Assembly (NCBI GenBank): GCA_900547015.1
Contig: URFD01000071.1
Coordinates: 1 to 8,541, forward strand
Source of the DNA: an uncultured Oscillospiraceae bacterium
GTDB lineage: Bacteria; Bacillota; Clostridia; Oscillospirales; Ruminococcaceae
DNA: 8,541 nt
Reading direction: 5' to 3'
Part shown: piece by piece, positions 7,180-8,541 of the stretch
How the letters are laid out: each line of letters starts with the position of its first letter
Numbering within the stretch: the first letter of the stretch is position 1
Program-made: the position numbers and the translations under genes
The notes under the pieces: generated by a model
The model's database searches: none
Seen by the model: the letters and a program-made list of their open reading frames with translations, nothing else
Told to the model about the DNA's origin: nothing

Positions 7180-7251
7180 TTAACGGGCGCCTTGCAGCCT
7201 TTTTTGTCCACGAGGCTGTCTCCTATGTTTTTCGGCAATGAAATACCGCAT
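7180..7251 (-). CDS. Possible small basic leader ORF ahead of yebC
   Basis: An ATG at 7251 opens a 23-codon frame beginning MRYFIAEK and ending in TAA at 7182-7180, a few bases before the yebC ribosome binding site. It is rich in Arg and Lys (six Arg, three Lys). The predicted transcription start lies only about 5 bases upstream and there is no Shine-Dalgarno sequence, so it would be translated in near-leaderless fashion if at all. It may be a chance frame: it is the tail of a longer open frame running antisense-free through the neighbouring gene. Function is unknown. Confidence 0.2.
   Translation of the reverse strand: MRYFIAEKHRRQPRGQKRLQGAR
7195..7218 (-). other. Hairpin in the yebC leader
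   Basis: Perfect 6-bp arms CAGCCT/AGGCTG enclose a 12-base, A-rich loop in the predicted yebC leader RNA. No U tract follows, so it is not a terminator. It may simply be chance structure or an mRNA-stability element. Confidence 0.3.
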
Positions 7252-7262
7252 AAATCGAATCC

Positions 7263-7291
7263 ATTTTATCACAATTCTTCCCATGATACAA
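7263..7291 (-). promoter_or_regulatory. Candidate promoter of yebC
   Basis: On the minus strand there is a -10 TAAAAT (7268-7263, five of six), a 17-base spacer and a weak -35 TTGTAT (7291-7286, three of six). Predicted transcription starts near 7256, giving a leader of about 95 bases. It lies in the gap between the EpsG-like gene and yebC and supports yebC as its own unit. Confidence 0.55.
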
Positions 7292-7306
7292 GGCTTTTTT
7301 GTCCTA

Positions 7307-8422
7307 TCATCCTCTATTGTCCCAAATACCGACATACGGATAGACCTTGTGGAAGCCGTTCGTTCCCTGCTGCGAGGCAAACATGAGGTAGGAAAACCCG
7401 AACAGCACCACCAGCACCGCAGCGATGACGGCACCCTTGTCTCGGCACTTTGGCGGTGCAAAGCTGACCACCAGCTTTGGCAGCAACAGCATCGCATACA
7501 GGAACAGATAGATGGAAAACCGCTCCAAAATCATGTGGTGGGTGCTGAACCCATACAGAAGAAAAACATAAAACGCACTGGAAATCAGCTGGCGGTTGCT
7601 CTCCTCCTGCTGAATCAGCCGTTGGCGGAACAGCCAGACCACCGCAAAATAAAGGGCAGGCAGAATCAGGTAGCGGTATCCCAGCCCTCTCCAATAGCGG
7701 GAACCGATATATCCCGCGTAGTTTTGGAAGAGATATTGGGTCAAAAACTTCGCTGTCTGATTGCTGAACAGATAGATGATTGCCGCTGCACCGCCCAGCA
7801 CCGCCAGCAGGCGGCCGTCCAGCTTCCAGTTGAGGACCCAGTAAAACGGCAAAAAGAACAGCGCCGACAGATGGAAGAAGGATGCAAACAGCACCACCCC
7901 CGCAAAGGCGAGGAAATTCCTCTTTTTTAGAAACGGGTAAGCCAGCAGGCAGATGGTGGCGGCAATCGATTGACGGAAAAGATTCATGCTATGTGCAAAA
8001 AATTGAAGGGTCAGATAGAGATAGAGGCTCAACCATGGCAGCGGGGAAAACCGTCTGACAAACCAGAGGATGATTGCGGTCAGCGCAGCATTGACCACCA
8101 GCAACAGCGCCCGATAATTGAGCCCCAGCACCCATGCCAGCCGGGTAAACAGCGCATATCCCAAAAACTTCTGCGCCACCGGCTGATGAATCAGCTGGCT
8201 GACCGGCAAGGGGCCCAGCTCCTCGTAGAGCTTTTGATAATTAAAATAGTCATATCCAATCCCATAGCGGCAGGTCGCGACCGCTGTAAAGAGCAGCCCT
8301 GCCAACAGCAGAAAGGCCGTTTGCAGCCGATGCAGCGTTTGCTCCTCTTGCCCCAGCTTTTGGGGGCTCCACAGCAGAGAACCCGCACACAGAAAAACAG
8401 CCATGCCAAAATAGATTGCCAA
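7307..8422 (-). CDS. EpsG/Wzy-like polytopic membrane protein (probable polysaccharide polymerase)
   Basis: With the TTG start chosen here the protein has 371 residues, a typical length for EpsG family members, and about twelve hydrophobic segments. Family-type features are the Arg-x-x-x-Gly-x-Asp-Tyr-x-x-Tyr cluster CRYGIGYDYFNY (51-62), NLFRQSIAATI (147-157), the FFHLSALFFLPFY segment (182-194), ERFSIYL (300-306) and a C-terminal VYPYVGIW (360-367). EpsG and Wzy proteins polymerise lipid-linked repeat units of exopolysaccharide or capsule on the outer face of the membrane. That role here is inferred. The open frame extends to an ATG at 8509, but a strong promoter lies inside that extension, so the upstream start is unlikely. 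GGAGGG lies 7 bases before the TTG. An internal ATG at residue 7 is the main alternative. No glycosyltransferase or flippase gene is visible nearby, although upstream sequence is missing. Confidence 0.82.
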   Translation of the reverse strand: MAIYFGMAVFLCAGSLLWSPQKLGQEEQTLHRLQTAFLLLAGLLFTAVATCRYGIGYDYFNYQKLYEELGPLPVSQLIHQPVAQKFLGYALFTRLAWVLGLNYRALLLVVNAALTAIILWFVRRFSPLPWLSLYLYLTLQFFAHSMNLFRQSIAATICLLAYPFLKKRNFLAFAGVVLFASFFHLSALFFLPFYWVLNWKLDGRLLAVLGGAAAIIYLFSNQTAKFLTQYLFQNYAGYIGSRYWRGLGYRYLILPALYFAVVWLFRQRLIQQEESNRQLISSAFYVFLLYGFSTHHMILERFSIYLFLYAMLLLPKLVVSFAPPKCRDKGAVIAAVLVVLFGFSYLMFASQQGTNGFHKVYPYVGIWDNRG

Positions 8423-8429
8423 AATTTTT

Positions 8430-8435
8430 CCCTCC
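8430..8435 (-). promoter_or_regulatory. Ribosome binding site supporting a TTG start
   Basis: GGAGGG on the minus strand ends 7 bases before TTG (8422-8420). No other start codon is well placed: the next ATG is at 8404, 25 bases after the site, and the upstream ATG at 8509 precedes the promoter. Confidence 0.75.
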
Positions 8436-8456
8436 GCTCCGTGTTCTGATAACTCT

Positions 8457-8485
8457 ATTATACCGAACTGCTTTCGGATTATCAA
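8457..8485 (-). promoter_or_regulatory. Strong sigma-A promoter of the EpsG-like gene
   Basis: On the minus strand there is a -35 TTGATA (8485-8480, five of six), a 17-base spacer and a perfect -10 TATAAT (8462-8457). Transcription should start near 8450, about 28 bases before the TTG codon. The spacer holds an inverted repeat with arms CCGAA/TTCGG (8463-8477), and the -35 overlaps the perfect 10-base palindrome AAACCGGTTT (8484-8493). Both could be repressor sites, but this is unproven. Confidence 0.82.
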
Positions 8486-8541
8486 ACCGGTTTTTATGAA
8501 CAAATGCAAAACCGCTCCCGCTCTGCCATCTATTTCAGGGG

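Noticed and set aside
7283..7310. Inverted repeat ATGATA/TATCAT after the EpsG-like gene as a terminator
   Set aside because: The arms are short and imperfect inside, the T run is on the wrong strand for the minus-strand transcript, and the repeat overlaps the candidate yebC -35 box.
7238..7930. 230-codon plus-strand frame opposite the EpsG-like gene
   Set aside because: It shows His/Gln-rich shadow composition and has no Shine-Dalgarno sequence, and it starts in the yebC leader region. The minus-strand membrane protein explains the sequence.

Overview
The window looks like chromosomal DNA from a Gram-positive, low-oxygen gut-type bacterium of the Clostridia (Oscillospiraceae/Ruminococcaceae-like). 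That placement is an inference from strong AGGAGG-type ribosome binding sites, a probable TTG start, a YfiB/YfiC-like heterodimeric ABC exporter pair behind a MarR regulator, and a clostridial-style YebC protein. Base composition is moderate, by eye about half G+C. No insertion sequence, phage gene, CRISPR array, tRNA or rRNA was seen, and no stretch longer than about 210 bases lacks a gene.

Layout. Left end, plus strand: one complete gene for a tandem-domain polyphosphate kinase 2 family protein (polyphosphate:AMP phosphotransferase, pap), ending at a 16-bp perfect hairpin that also serves the converging operon. From 6297 down to 1627, minus strand: a three-gene operon made of a near-consensus sigma-A promoter with overlapping palindromes, a MarR-family repressor, then two ABC exporter half-transporters joined by a TAATG stop/start overlap. 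From 7291 down to 6361, minus strand: yebC with a plausible promoter, a roughly 95-base leader and a good terminator. Right end, minus strand: an EpsG/Wzy-like polytopic membrane protein whose strong promoter lies inside the longest open frame, so its start is best placed at a TTG at 8422.

How the genes fit together. The MarR protein probably represses its own promoter by binding palindromes just downstream of the -10 box, so an inducing compound would raise both regulator and exporter. The two ABC subunits carry complementary degenerate motifs. The 736-residue subunit has Asp instead of the catalytic Glu and Gln instead of the H-loop His. The 613-residue subunit has ISQGQ instead of LSGGQ. 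This is the pattern of heterodimers with one active and one degenerate ATP site (LmrCD, BmrCD, TM287/288). The pap, yebC and EpsG-like genes are separate transcription units with no obvious functional link to the exporter.

Most of the window is ordinary core or accessory clostridial content, and no clearly new system was found. The points most worth a second look are the large Met/Gln-rich extracytoplasmic insert in the first ABC subunit, the compact operator of the marR promoter, the start correction and palindromes at the EpsG-like gene, and a small basic leader ORF ahead of yebC.
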